Assembly: GCA_037176705.1 (NCBI GenBank)
Contig: CM073899.1
Location: forward strand, 5,022,001-5,086,000
Length of the DNA: 64,000 bases
Direction of reading: 5' to 3'
Source: Molossus alvarezi
Lineage: Eukaryota; Chordata; Mammalia; Chiroptera; Molossidae
Shown piece after piece: positions 12,391 to 24,971 of this stretch. The position numbers were made by a program, and so were the translations under genes. The notes beneath the pieces were generated by a model. It saw only the letters and a program-made list of their open reading frames with translations. It made no database searches and had not been told where the DNA came from. Positions within the stretch are counted from its first letter, which is position 1; each line of letters starts with the position of its first letter.

Positions 12391-13970
12391 ACCAGAAGAT
12401 GGTTTGAATTCATCATGTGAGGATACTGAGGGTGAATATTTTAACCACCTCTTGAAACTTCACAACCCACACTGGCAAACAGGATCCCTTGGTACCAAAC
12501 TTAACCTTTCTGTTTGAGGATGAACTGGTTTTAGCACATCAAGTTGGCATTTTATTAGAAATTGAATTACCTTTTCATAAGACTGAAATTAACTGGCAAC
12601 TCTGTTTCCATCAAAATTTAGCTTGGAGTAATTTTCCTAACGATAGGACTATTTTCACCCCACACTGACTGAATTAAATACTACTGAATTAAGTGATTTT
12701 CATCAAATGGCATGTAAGATTTAATAATAGTGACAAATTTATTCCATCTTTGGACCCAGGATGGGTAAAATTGAGTTGAATCTTCTTTGAATTGTATACA
12801 AATACAGTTTGAAATGAAGTTACAGAATAATTTCAGTAACTTAGCATGCATATAAAACTTTAATGACATTTAATAAAGAAAATTATCTCTCTTCCATGTA
12901 CATCCTTCCAAATGGAAATGTCTCATGTTTAACTAGTATTTCCCAATATCATTTCCCATCACCAGTTTTGGTAAAATTTCAGGAGCTTATGTATAAAAAA
13001 TAATTATTATTTAACAACAAACCCAATAGTCATTGGGTCATTTTTTTTAAATTCGATTCTCAAGGATTATAAGCTGTTTGAGAGTAACTCAGTGCAAAGC
13101 TACTAGGAACTTTTTGGAGGGATACAGGCAAGTGAGAAAGTGTCCACAAAGTCTGACCAGGGTGAAAGCATGTGACATGGGTGATACGAATATGTTCTGA
13201 TATTCTTCCCGAAATGTTTTCTCAAACACGACGGGAATGGAACTGCCCCCCACCACTTACAGCTCAAAGATCTCTGGGAATATGGGCGAGTCCCCAGAAC
13301 GAGGTTCACTGAGACACTCGGTCCCTCCCTGGGACCTCTGTGCCCCAGGAGACGTTTCTCTCTCCACACTGGGAACCGGTAGCAACAGGTCAAGCCCTCC
13401 TCACGTTCTGCCCCATGTTTAGAATAGAGGGGCCCTCAATTCAGACAACACTGCCCTGTGGCCCAAATGGTTTCCAGAAGATACTAGGAAATTCAGCGTG
13501 AATTGTGCTGATGTTTGCTGGCCCTGAGGTAGTGCTTCTGTGTGTTTGTGTGTGGATGTGTCTACCCCATCGCTGGACCCTCACAACGGCCCAGGGCCCC
13601 GCAGCCAAGGGGGGCAGAGCCCCGCACGCGCTTCACCAGCAGCAAGGAGAGAGGCAGCACCGGCCCTGGAGAGCTTGTGGCTCAGGAGGGGCCGGGCTGC
13701 CTCTGCTGTCCCCGCAGGCGCATCTCAGGAAGGGCGCCCCAGGTACCCCAACATCGGAGGAGAGCGGGCCACAGAGCATCTGCTCAAGTGAGTGTGCGGA
13801 ACACCCGGTGGGAAGCTCACTGGGGATCAAAATCCCTTCAGAAAACTTTCAGCCAAATGTCATTTCTGAGCTGTTTTCTTCCATCTCTCGACTCCATGGC
13901 AACAGGATGGACAGTGTTAAATGAGCACAGCTTTCAACTAAAGTTAGAAATTTCTGTCAATCACATGTTT
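12391..13970. other. AT-rich unique DNA, no gene recognised
   Basis: AT-rich to about 13090 (possibly very old transposon debris I cannot classify), then more GC-rich. Overlapping frames at 13505-14111 include one of 189 codons that runs into the next SINE; none resembles a known protein. Confidence 0.4.
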
Positions 13971-13980
13971 GCAAACTCAC

Positions 13981-14224
13981 TTTTTTTTTTAATCCTCGCC
14001 CGAGGATATTTTTTCATTTATGTTCTGATAAAGTGGAAGGGAGAGGCAGAGAGGGAGAGAAACATTGAAGTGAGAGAGTCACATCGACTGGCTGCCTCCT
14101 GCACAACCTGACCAGGGCCAGGGACTGAACTGCAACTGAGGTACGTGCCCTTGACCAGACTTGAACCCGAGACCCTTTGGTCTGTGGGTCGACGCTCTAG
14201 CGGCTGAGCCGAACTGGCCAGGGC
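13981..14224 (-). mobile_element. Ves-type SINE, type B
   Basis: Minus-strand SINE of the second subtype. Its 3' end carries the cctcgcccgaggat hairpin-like motif next to the A/T tail, then a GA-rich tract, and ends at the right with the complement of the tRNA-like head (gccctggccag, then ggctcagc). The flanks aaactcac / aagctcac look like a decayed TSD. Its divergence and imperfect TSD suggest it is older than the type A copies with perfect TSDs. Confidence 0.88.
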
Positions 14225-16619
14225 AGAAGCTCACTCTTTCACGGCCTCTGACCGTGGCAGAAGCTCCTTTCCCGGAAAAGAAGCCTTTTCAAGAAGCCGT
14301 TTCCTGGGAACGTTTGCCGTCCTGTGGTCTAATCCACCCCCAACGGTCATTTCTTCGAAAAAGCAGAGGCGGCCGGCTCGGTCCCGCCACCGGTTTAGTT
14401 GGTGATGTTCTCCCATGACTTCCAGCAGCTCCGTCAAGGACGTACCTTGAAAGCTGTTAGAACGTATTTGCTCCTCCAAATGGTCCCCGTCTCTCCCTGG
14501 GCTGTGTTCGTGGGCGGGGCCGCCACCACTACTGACCGAAGGCGAAGCGGAGTGAGGACAGCTCCGAACCATCCCGCGCCTCGTCCTTCTGCTAGTGTTT
14601 CCCGAATGGATGAGTAGCTCACGACTCTTCAAGCTGGTGAAGCTCACCAATAAGCTAAACCATCGGAGGGTTGGCTACTAAACAGAATAATCTAGAAAAC
14701 AGAGAAAGTGAGAAAACACAGCCCGGCCTGTGTAGACTCCGGGGCGGGTCCACGGTTCCCACCAGCACCTGCTTCTGCTCCATGGGGTCTCCACCTTCTC
14801 CCCAGGGAGACTGTCAGGTTGTTGTCCTAGAATTTGGCCTTGTACCCTTACCTCTCACCACCTGTGTGTCCATTCGCTAACGGTCCTTCTCAAAAGTACT
14901 GCAAGGAAAAGTCACCAACTTTGCCTTGAGGTTTCCACAGGTGGCCATGACCTTCACAGAGCCCGTCTGATCCCTCGGGGAGCCAAGGAGCTCTGAGTCC
15001 TTTGGGGAGAACGGATCCCCAAGAGCAGGAGCCCCGCGCAGACAGCTCCCCAGCCTCCCTGCCCCGATGGAGCGATGCCAGGAGCAGCCAGTGCAGAGGT
15101 CACCCCTCTCCTCGCCCCCAAACTTGCAAATATGGACTTAGAATAGTGCAAGGACTTTTCCCAGATTCAAAGTAAAATTTACTCTAGAGTCTAGACTTTC
15201 ACCGTTTACCAAATGAGCAGTGAGTACTGTGTCAGCCTCCATGAAAAATTCATGAGGAGAATGCACAAGGATTTTGAGAACAGAGAGAAGCACAGAACAC
15301 CTGCAGCGGGGGCAGCGCGGACGGACAGCAGCGGAGAAGGGACAGCCACGCTCCGAGGCGCACCTGGGAGCAGTACTTCGCGTCCCGTGCTGCGCAGTGC
15401 ACGCCGTTCCGCCTTTACCCCCAGGAAGCACGGAGGGGAACAGCGGGGAGATGGGCCTCTTTCTTCGCACTAAGTATAAATGCTACGTCCTTCCCAGGGT
15501 TAGGCTGAAAGGTAAGTAGACAATAGACCATACTGTATACGCTACAGACACGCCAATGTGATGCCATTTTTTAAAATTTAGTTCTTTTCCTAAAAGGAGA
15601 ATAGACGAAAGAAGCCAACCTGTAGTTGTGCACAGCGCCCCCGCCGCTGGGCAGCTCGTGAGCCGATGGGCACTGCCGTGGTAAGACCCCGGGACACACG
15701 GCCCAGGGCTGAGGCCGGGCCGGCCCAGCGCCTTCTGCACTGCATGCCTGTGTGGGCGTGTGACCGGGGACAAGACTGCCACGCTCCTCGAGGAATGAGT
15801 GACATAATGCAGGTAGGAATTTGGCACACGGCCACCTAAAGATCAGACTTCATTGTAAACACCTGCGTGGGTCTTCTATTCCACTTCCCTGACGCTGATC
15901 TCTGTGCATTTTCATACACACACATCTTTTGACTCATTAAATGTTAGTGGTAAAAACTTCAAGGAAATATATAACAGGAATCACCACAGTGTATGTGTGT
16001 GATCATTATAAATACGGAGGCTTAATGATATTCAGTGGAATTCAAACATATATGCAATGGATTAGTAACACCGTTTTAGATGTTCAAGGGATGTTTTCAC
16101 AATAGACAGCAGCTGGGGTTCCTGCCACAACCCACCAGGTCGTGGCCCCAGGAGTGAGGGTTCGGCTCACCTTCCAGGCGTATGTTTTCATTCCTTTCCA
16201 CCTCCTTAACGCCACGTCCTCTGCTACTTCGGTTTCGATCTGCTTTGCCTTTTATCTGCCGTGGCTCTTCGTTCGCTGAGCACATCTGTTAATATTCAAA
16301 CAGTAACTGAGAGATGAGATGCTGCCAGCGTGTCCGTGTACTGTAGAGCTTCGCGGAGAAGAGAGACCTCACTTCGCAGTCAGTGCCCTTGAAAAGTGAG
16401 AGCACTTTTGAAGAAAACACAGAGGCCGTAAAGGAAAGGGGGAGGCTTATTTGACTGCATAGAAATGGAACTTTTTCTGTCTGGCAAAACCACCATTATT
16501 AGGAAACATTTAGAAGAGTGGTCATTGGGACAATGTTTAAATCTGTGTGTCACACAGAGAGGCCCCAAGTGTGGGAATTAAGACCGTGAGTAAGGCAGGA
16601 ATGTTGAGATTCCCAGAGA
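14225..16619. other. Unique DNA, no gene recognised
   Basis: Mixed-composition DNA without a clear repeat. 15270-15480 and 15600-15790 are relatively GC-rich with some CpG. The ORFs (up to 139 codons at 14231-14650, minus) are unrecognised and overlap frames on the other strand. Confidence 0.45.
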
Positions 16620-17290
16620 CCAAAAGAGTTCAGCTTCAGTAGTAGTGAAATGCAAGTTAAAGTAAATATAGGATATCACTTTACCATTGACACTGTGAAG
16701 ACACAAATGCACACATCTTTGCTAAGCCAATAGAGGGAAAAATAATGCTGTCATGTGTCGCTCGTGAAAATAAGACTAGTTACAGCCCTAGGAAAAGACA
16801 CCCAGGGATGTCTACTGAAACTAAAATATACGCAATGTTCGGTCTAGTCATGCCGGGGAACTGCGTCTCACAAAACTGAAGCCCTAGTGCGTGTCAGAAG
16901 AGGAAGTTTATCACAGTAAGGTTTTTAAGGGAAAAATGACAAAACAAAGCAAGAAACCTAGAAGTAAATGGAAGGCCATGAGAGCGGCTGGGCTGTAACG
17001 AGCCCAGTTAGCCAGAAATGTCTCCATAACCGGATCTCGTGACAAAGCAAGACGCATATAAATACATAACATGGGACACTCTACACGAAGCAGCTCAGAG
17101 GAGCCGTGTGGGTCTGACCAGGAAGGGTGGACAGAAGAGTGGCTGTCCCGGAGCCATCCGCCCTGGGGGAGAGAGGAGCCAGCTGAGGGTCCAGGATGAA
17201 CCACGTGTCACTGCGACTGTGTCTGCACACTGGCTGCGAAATATAAGTGCAAATAGATTATTCTGAAATAAAAGTATAAAATAGAGTATG
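16620..17290 (+). mobile_element. Possible highly decayed L1 ORF2 3' fragment
   Basis: Short islands resemble the sense strand of the L1 ORF2 3' region in the right order: a gaaatgcaagttaaa segment followed by ggatatcactttac near 16645-16690, and an aaatgtctccataa segment near 17015. Divergence is too high to call reading frames or exact ends. It could be chance similarity. Confidence 0.35.
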
Positions 17291-17316
17291 AAAGGACTCA
17301 ATCAAGGTACAATTTT

Positions 17317-17520
17317 TTTTCCTTTATTGATTTGAGAGAGAGAGGAAGGGAGAGGGAGAGAGAGATAGAACCATTGATGAGAGAGAACATCAACTGGCTG
17401 CCTCCTGCATGCCCCCACTGGGGATCGAGGCCACAACCTGGGCACGTGTCCTGACCAGAAATTTAACCGGCGACCTCCTGGTGCAGGGTCGACGCTAACC
17501 ACTGAGATCAACAGCCGGAC
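17317..17520 (-). mobile_element. Ves-type SINE, type A
   Basis: Minus-strand SINE with the A-tail at left, GA-rich tract, body, and complement of the tRNA-like head at right. An imperfect TSD brackets it (aaggtacaatttt at 17304-17316; aaggtgcagattt at 17521-17533). The head carries several substitutions, including a damaged A-box region, so it is probably transcriptionally dead. Confidence 0.88.
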
Positions 17521-17674
17521 AAGGTGCAGATTTCTAAAGAGAGACCCAGTGTTCACATTACTCCAGGAAGCATCCGAATCCCACCAGCTCTATATGCAGG
17601 GTTCCCAGATCATCTCCGAAGGGTTCCCAAAGTGAATGATGAAGACTTTCAGAAGCGCGAAGAAAACATCCCTC

Positions 17675-18112
17675 TCTCACACACAGGCATGCGCACACAC
17701 TCCCACACACACACACACACTCTCACTCATACACACAGACACACACACTCACACAGGCGCACGCACACACTCACACACTCAGACCCACACACACTTATAC
17801 TCACACACTCACACAAATGCACTCACACACTCACCCACACACTCACATGCATTCATACACACACCCACGCACACTCTCACTCACACACTCAGACTCACAC
17901 ACTTGCACACTCACACAAGTGCACACTCCCACACACTCACACCCACACGCACACACTCATGCACACACACTCTCACTCTCACTCACACATACTTGCACAC
18001 ACAGACATACACACACGCGCACACACACGCACTCACGTGCTCACATACACAGGCACACTCACACACTCACACTCTCGCGCACACACTCACACACACTCGC
18101 ACGTACACACAC
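17675..18112 (+). repeat. Complex CA-rich microsatellite array
   Basis: About 440 bp of (CA)n interrupted by CT, CACTC and CG steps (ACACTC-, ACACGC- and ACATAC-type units). Alternating purine/pyrimidine runs favour Z-DNA, and slippage would make the length polymorphic. His/Thr-rich frames (up to 198 codons) cross it in all three plus frames because no unit forms a stop; they are not genes. Confidence 0.95.
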
Positions 18113-20760
18113 GGCCATGATGCCTTCCTGTAGACTCAGCTCAGTGTCCAGCCTCCATGGGAATCAGCTTTTCCTCTGGATACGATGGATCCGTGGAACT
18201 GGATGTATGTTTCCCTCCCCTCGTGCATGTTGTCACACTTGTCTCTCCTGCCTGGACACCAGCTCTGTCTCAGCTGATGAGAGACAGCCAGAGTGTAATC
18301 CTAGACAGCATTTAAAGTAGCGAGTTAGACAGAGAGACTAAAAATATCTTATTCCCACCTGTCTGCAGCTACAAATAAGCCCAGACGTGAGCCATCGCCT
18401 TGGCCAGGTGCAAATGCACGCCAGCTGTCTCCTGCAGGACCCGAGGGCAGGACGCTGAGCGACGGCCTCAGGAGGTGGGTGCCAGGTGACTTCTTTTTCA
18501 TTAAATCCACTGACACCATTCTTGCCTGAAACCCTCACAAATGTCACAGTAAAATGTGGAGACAGCACGGACGGCATTTGCTCGCCTCTGAGCCCACCTC
18601 AGCGCTTTCCGGGTATGGTGACGATGGACCGTTCTCGCAGAGACCTGTGAAGTGTGGATGCAAAGGCTGGGAGGGCTGCCGGCTGACGTCAGAGCAGGAC
18701 CCCCCTCACCCGACCCCAGCATGCTCACCTTAGCCGGCGAGGCTTCACAAGCTCACTAAATACCACAAACACAGAAAGGGAGCAAAACAGTTCTGATTTT
18801 TCATGCTGCAGTGCATGAAACTGGAATGAGTTGACTGCTTAGGGGACAGGCAACCAGGCGGAAACTGAAATATCAGAAGAGTGAAGAAATAGACATTCAA
18901 CCCATCGAAAGCTGTACAACAGAGGGAAAAGTGATGCACACATGCGAATATAAAATCATGATGAAGATTTGTCCAAGGTAAGTATATTTAAGCAAGAAAA
19001 GTGTGTGGTGCAGTAAAAATATCAAAAATGGTTTGAAGAAGTACAGATAGCAGGACTCCGTGGGAAATGCACCGAAACGGGCAGGATCGTCATGACTGGC
19101 AGGAACGAGGGCAGTGCTTCAAACCGTCCCAGGGAGGGGCTCGTTGCTCTTCTACCCCATCGCGGTGTCTGCATCACGGAAGACCAGGTCGACAGTCTCA
19201 GTCCCCACCTGATCACTTTCCTGGGGGTGCCCTCTGGGGACCTGGCTTGCCTCTCAGTATCTCCCCATCTCTCGAGACACAATCACTGACCTTGGTGTTC
19301 CCACAGCGCTTACCCTCGGGGACCCTCCCGAGGACCGTTGAGAACACATTTCATCTTCAGAGGGGGCCGGGCAAGGACAGGAAACAGAGCCCAGAGCTCA
19401 CTAGCCTTCTCTCTGCCTCTCTCCTGTAAAACGGTTTCTCTGAATCACATTCCAGGCCCCGGATTCTGGAATCTTTTGCTAAATCTCCTTCCGCACCTGC
19501 TCCTCAGGCAGCCTGTGTCCTGTGGGTTTTCTCCTTTCCCAGGTGCCGTTTTCATCACCTGTAGCGTCAGCAGGCAGCCTAAGCAACCCCTTGGCCATGG
19601 ATGGCAAGGACCCAAGCATGTCACGGTTTCAGACAGCCTGTGCCCCAAAATGCAAAGCAGGGTGTGGGGGCACAGGCGTTTCTGTCCTGCCCCTTTAAAA
19701 GAAAGTCATTTGCATTTTGAATACTTTTTCTATTTTAAGGGGCCACAACATTCTTCTCTTCAGCTGTGTTTTGAGGAGCAAGAGTTGTATGGCTAAGAGG
19801 AAAAGTGATAAAATCTCTCTTTTGGATCCTTGTTCTAAATTGCTTCTTACTACTTAATCATGAAATAAACACCCATGATACTTCAAAATACTAAAGGAAT
19901 TGGCAAGCTCAGCGTTCCCTCGCTGATGATGGATGCAGTTCAGAGAAGCCAAAAATCTAAAATGTACACACCTCGGTGCCCTGGGCCTCGGTGCCCAGCC
20001 TGCAGGACCTGGGCACACAGACTGAAGGAGCTGACCACCTCGGCAACAGCAGCAGGGTCCCGTCCCCAGGAGCCCAGGTGTGTCTTCCAACCCTTCACCT
20101 GATCCGCAAAGCCCCTGCCTCCAGCACGTCCAGGTGGACTCGTGCGTTCTGGTCGCACAGCCTGAGGTCCTTCGCAGTCGGGCAGGAACCACACGGGAAC
20201 TTGGATGCGACTTCGCAAACGTCGTGAAGAAAGGTGTCTCAGGATTGCTCCCTCATTAAAATGTCTTCGACTGAGACATGATCTGAGGAGGGAGCTGGGC
20301 TGAGAAACTCCTGCTGGGTCCCCCGTGTGAGAGACGCGCACCCAGGACCCACGGGCTCCCGCTGCCTCGCCCGCGCAGCTCTGCACCGCCCCACCCCCTC
20401 CTCCCGTCTGCTTACAAGCTAAACCTGGGCCTCGCTCTCTCCACACGCATGCGGATTGGCAAAGTCCTAAGAGGTTAAAGTACTGCTGATGCTAAGGGAC
20501 GAGGAGAGCCCCGCACTGGGAGATCGCCCTTCCTGTGCAGAGGTGAGACTCCTGTGTGACACCGACGCTGCTTCCAGTCACAGGTGTGGGAGGAATCCCG
20601 GGCAGATCGTCCCCGACTGTGTGTTCCGATCAGAACATAAAATGCAGTCAAATCCCTCTCCTGCTCTCCCCTTTTTGTCATGTTTCACCCCTTCAGTGAC
20701 GGTGATTGTGGGAACTTTGATCTACTAGCAAAATCTAGTCATAGTGTTGGAGGCACTAGA
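18113..20760. other. Unique DNA, no gene recognised
   Basis: No complete repeat seen. The ORFs (up to 168 codons at 19940-20446, minus) have counterparts on the other strand and no recognisable domain. 19970-20440 is GC-rich with scattered CpG. Confidence 0.45.
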
Positions 20761-20899
20761 TCAGCACACCTGTGCCTGGGTAACCCTGCCCACCTGACTC
20801 GCCCTGCCCAGCCTCAGACACCGAGCACCGTCAGCACACCTGTGCCTGGGTAACCCTGCCCACCTGACTCGCCCTGCCAGCCTCAGACACTGAGCACCG
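20761..20899 (+). repeat. 70-bp tandem duplication, two copies
   Basis: The segment starting tcagcacacctgtgcctggg at 20761 is repeated directly at 20831. The second copy is 69 bp: it has lost one C (gccctgccag against gccctgcccag) and has a C-to-T change near its end. Near identity means a recent duplication, or a two-copy allele of a variable minisatellite. Confidence 0.93.
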
Positions 20900-22205
20900 T
20901 CACCTGTGGGAAGCCCTCAACCACATCGGCTGCTGTCCTCCAAACACTTCCTGTCAGGGCGGAGTTCCCCCAGCTGTCCTCTTGACCAGACCATGAAGGG
21001 TTGAACCTCTGAGATGATGTCTCAGCCATCTTTCCAGTTTCCCAGCACCAGCTTGTACAGAGCTGATAGAGGGACAAACACCCTAATTTTCCAAAGAATG
21101 AGTGTTTTCCTGGGGTGTGTGACTTTCAATGCTTACTCAGGGCAGTCCCAAGTAAACAGGGACAGTCGGTCACCCTAGTTGTGCAACTACTCTATACAAG
21201 ACACTCGACCACCCCTGTTCCACTGGGTGTCAAAGTCCACTCTCCACTGAGTAATGCGACAAGCAAATGGTCTGTCGTGGGACCTGGGTAACCAACCCAG
21301 GACAGAGACCAGCCCCACGAAGCTTTCGCTCCGGTGTGAGGTTGGAGATAAAGCCTGTTTCTATTTTGCAGGTGGAAAATAAAATCTTTGTTCAGAGAAA
21401 GGAAGTCATTGCTCCAAGTCCGATAATCAGTAAGTAACATGCCGTGTCTCTCTGACAGCAAATGAACTCTTTTATTTCCCCTCAATTAACCTACTTTCTT
21501 TTACTAAATGAACGTGTTCCTTGGAACTGCCACTAGAGACGCCTCTAAACAGAGGGTACGCGTTGCTATGCGCACAAGTACCCTTCCTTTCGGTAACAAC
21601 GGATTCAAACAAACAGGGCAGTTCGAGCTGCTCGCCCGGGGTGACCGTGTGCATTTGGCTGCGTTGTCGGCGGGTGAAGCACACCACGTGCCCCCGCTCT
21701 GACGCCTGCCGGTCCTCGCCCAGGCTCCGGAGTCACAGCTGTCCTCAGTCCGAGGGGCTGCAGTGAAAACATATTTCTAATGAATGGCTATCTCGCTTTG
21801 CATCGGATAACTGCTCACCAGTGTGCGAAGGGCTGACCGATGGAGACAGACGAGACACTGACAGAGCAAATCTAAACCAAGATCTTGCTGGGCACACGCC
21901 ACCCAGACCCGCGGATGAACCGCAGGGCTCTGACGTGCTCAACTGTTTGCATCTACACGCTCCTGACGCACAATCACTGCAGGAGGGTGTCACCGAGGAA
22001 AAGGAACTCGAGCCCGCACAGAACAAAGGGACATCAGCTGGCCATGAATACACGTGGATGCATTATTTCAAATCCCTTCTGAACTGGGTGTTTACTAAGA
22101 ACAATGGGCAGGGATAACCGACATGACTTTTCTCTGGTCTCTCTTATTTATCTTTATGCGGTTTATTTCTATTTTAATGTAAATGTTTACTGTGGACTTT
22201 AGCTT
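20900..22205. other. Unique DNA, no gene recognised
   Basis: Mixed sequence. Near 21140-21178 a segment resembles a common mammalian interspersed repeat (gggacagt followed by ggtcaccctagt) but is too short to classify. No exon-like block was recognised. Confidence 0.4.
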
Positions 22206-22218
22206 AAATTATAAGTAT

Positions 22219-22396
22219 GGGAGCCCTGGCTGGGTAGCTCAGTTGGTTGGACCATCATCCTGACATGCTAAGGTTGTGGGTTTGATCTCCAGTCAGGGCA
22301 CATACGGGAAATCAACCAATGAATGCATAAATAAGTGAAACAACAATCGATGTCTCTCTCTCTCTCCCTCCTCTCTCTTTCTACAAATAAATTAAA
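22219..22396 (+). mobile_element. tRNA-derived bat SINE with tagctcagttgg head
   Basis: Plus-strand SINE of a different lineage from types A and B. The head reads gggtagctcagttggttgg (A box), the B-box region is gtgggtttgatctccag, the body has an atgaatgcataaataagtg segment, then a (TC)n tract and A-rich end. A perfect 13-bp TSD (aaattataagtat) lies at 22206-22218 and 22397-22409. It encodes no protein. Confidence 0.9.
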
Positions 22397-22591
22397 AAAT
22401 TATAAGTATAGGAATGTGTAAGATTAAATTTTAAATGAAAGGAGGAAGAGGCCCAACACGAGGGAACTCACGTCTAACACTTAGGAAGCAAAGAAAACGC
22501 GGCCTCAACCATCCAAGTGTGCAGGTTGTGATGCTTGTCCTGTCTTGGACCGCGTGGAGGGGGTTCTTTCCTGTATCGTTAAATTAAGAAC

Positions 22592-23160
22592 GGGATATAT
22601 TTGTAACTGCCAATCTATACTTCTTAATGCCTTCCTTTCCACCCAACCCCTCACATTTCTCCCACCTGACAACCATCAGTCTGTTCTCTGTGAGTCTGTT
22701 TTGTTTATTTTGTTCTTTCAGACCATATGTAAGTGAAATCATACAGTATGTCTTTCTCTGACTTGTTTTATTGAACATAATACCCTCTAGGTCCATCCAC
22801 ACTGTTGTGAATGGTAAGGTTTCATTCTTTTTATGGCTGACTAATATTCCATCATGTAAATGTACCACATCTTCTTCATCCATGTGTCTACTAGTGGGCA
22901 CATGGGCTGCCTCCGGATCTTGTGCTATAAATGCTGCGGTGAACACAGGGATGCATGTCTCTTTTTGGGTTTCTCACAGGATGTAAAGTACATCATGGGG
23001 AATATAGTCAATAACATTGGAATAACTATGGATGGTGTTAAATGGATATTAGACGTGTTCGGTGATCACTTCATAACTTATATAAATGTCTAATCACTCT
23101 GCTGTTCACCTGAAACTAATATAGTATTGTATGTCAATTGTAATTTACAAATAAATGTAA
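22592..23160 (+). mobile_element. L1 3' end with inverted 5' part
   Basis: Two L1 pieces meet in opposite orientation. The left piece (about 22592-22980) is the antisense of the ORF2 3' region; its minus-strand frame reads like the L1 C-terminal domain with many breaks. The right piece (about 22981-23160) is the sense 3'UTR end, with cacctgaaactaatatag and an A-rich end. In the consensus the left piece ends about where the right one begins, which is the expected product of twin-primed reverse transcription. No TSD is clear. Confidence 0.72.
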
Positions 23161-23812
23161 AAACAAAGAGGAAGGGATAGTCAAGTGAAGCCCTTATCCC
23201 GCTGCAGAACTACCGCCACACAGGCCGACGGAGGGGACAAGCACCCTCCTGCCCCCCGTGCACAGCCAGCCACAGCCCTGGTGACGTGGCTTCCTGCCAA
23301 TACCTAGACATCACCGCTCATCAGAGTCCACGACGCACATGCTGCCGCCAGAGCTCGTCCCACGCTAGATGGCCTCGCACCCTGCTTGCGAGGACACCCC
23401 TGGGTGGCCGTGAGTTCCTGAAGGGTCCTCCTGGAGCCATCCCGGGAGCCACGGACAGCGGAGGGCATTGAACGAGGGACCACGTGTGCAAATGTGTCCA
23501 GGCTACTGTCTGAGGACTTTCCACAAACACCTCCTCCTGCGATCAGAGGGCACTGGCTTCAGAACTTGCAGAATAGGCCTCGGATGTTTAGGAATATTTC
23601 CTGGGACAACAGTAAACTGTTGCTTTAAAAAAAAAAAAAAAATGCTGCATCACCAAATGTCTTTGGAGCAGAGAGTGTGAAATATGCAGAAGACAAATCA
23701 TAATGATGGCGATTCAGAAGGGCTGTGGAGGAGGAGGGTTAGAAAGTCCTTACCCAGTGCTTCATCTTACATGTTCCCCTGCAGTTTGCACGCTGGACTG
23801 GACGGTTTTTTT
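23161..23812. other. Unique DNA with poly-A run
   Basis: Unremarkable sequence with a run of about 16 A near 23626-23642. I could not identify a processed pseudogene ending there. A match of about 15 bases, acgctggactggacg, also occurs near 24650. Confidence 0.4.
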
Positions 23813-23821
23813 AAAGCCATT

Positions 23822-24071
23822 AAGCCCTGGCCGGTTTGGCTCATCAGTTAGAGCGTCGGCCTGTGGTCCAGAGACACCGGGGTTCGGTTCCCGCTAAGGG
23901 CACGTACCTTGGTTGCAGTTTGTCCCCGGCCCTGGTTGGTCATGCGGGTGGCAGCTACTCGATGTGTCCCTTTCACGTCGATGTTTCTCTCTCTCTCTTC
24001 CTCTCTCTCCCTCCCACTCTATCAGAACAAAAAATGGAAAAATGTCCTCGGGTGAGGATTAAAAAAAAAAA
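23822..24071 (+). mobile_element. Ves-type SINE, type B
   Basis: Plus-strand copy with a nearly complete tRNA-like head (gccctggccggtttggctca), B box (ggttcggttcccgc), body, CT tract, and the type B 3' signature tcctcgggtgaggatt followed by about 14 A. A TSD of at least 9 bp (aaagccatt) lies at 23813-23821 and 24072-24080. The long A run suggests a fairly young insertion. Confidence 0.93.
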
Positions 24072-24080
24072 AAAGCCATT

Positions 24081-24927
24081 TTAAACTCTATAGCATTTTC
24101 ACTAAAGAAATAATATTGCTACCTAATAGGAAAATAGTATGTTAGCTAATGGGCAGCACTTTGAAAATGCCTTCGTTGACATTAAATAATAGTGTGTGTG
24201 GATTTAAAGAACTAATGACTTGATCACCCAGATGATATCAGAGACAAACTGTCCCTGAACGCCAGACAAGGAGGCCACAGTCTCGTGCGCCGTTTGAGGA
24301 CAGAAGGCTGAGAGGAAAGGCGATCGTGGAAAGACCGAGCAGCACCGTGAAGACAGAGCCGCTCCGAAGATGCACAGGACGGGAACCATGGCAACAGGGA
24401 CTTCCTGCAAAACACGGGGACTGGTTTTAGAAATCATCTTTGTGGCTTCACTACAATGAAAAGCTGCCCTGAGAAACGAGAAGTGGACATGTGACGCCAG
24501 CCCCAGATGGCCTCTGGGACCCCGCGACCACGCCAATCCCGCCCGCCTGCCGCGGAGGACGGACCAGGCCTGCGGAGTTCACGGGAGTGCGAGTCTCTCC
24601 TCACTCTCTGCAGGGACAGCTGCACGACAGCACCCTACCTCAGAATTCCACGCTGGACTGGACGTGAGTGGCCTCTTCCTGCGGGTGGGCAGCAGTTCAG
24701 AGAAGGGGGGCGTCTTGGGAAGTGGACACAGAACAGCTGCCTGTGAGCCCAGCCGCAGGGGACGGCCGAGGACAGGCGGCGCCTGGCAGGGCCCGAATCC
24801 CCCCAGGGCTCCAACGCGCCAGCCCCCCAAGACTTCCCCTAACCCACACCAGCCACTGGCTCTTTCTGCTCCAGCCAATGAGGACATTTTTTTGTCACTG
24901 AGGTGCCATTTCTAAAAGAAACAAACT
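24081..24927. other. Unique DNA, no gene recognised
   Basis: AT-rich to about 24200, then GC-rich with CpG to about 24870. Overlapping frames of about 60-110 codons on both strands are unrecognised. Confidence 0.4.
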
Positions 24928-24971
24928 CTCTGGCCAGGTAGCTCAGTTGGCGAGAGCACCGTCCTGATACA
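24928..24971 (+). mobile_element. Fragment of SINE head
   Basis: About 44 bp similar to the head of the SINE at 22219 (ctggccaggtagctcagttgg, interrupted after the head). No body, tail or TSD is visible, so it is a truncated or decayed copy. Confidence 0.65.

Noticed and set aside
17524..18320. His/Thr-rich ORFs of up to 198 codons
   Set aside because: Created by the CA-rich microsatellite; all three plus frames are open.
21140..21178. Short segment like a mammalian DNA-transposon end (ggtcaccctagt)
   Set aside because: Too short and lacking a second end or target duplication.
23788..24665. Shared word of about 15 bases, acgctggactggacg, near 23790 and 24650
   Set aside because: The flanks do not align; the insert between them is a separate SINE with its own TSD. 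Probably chance.
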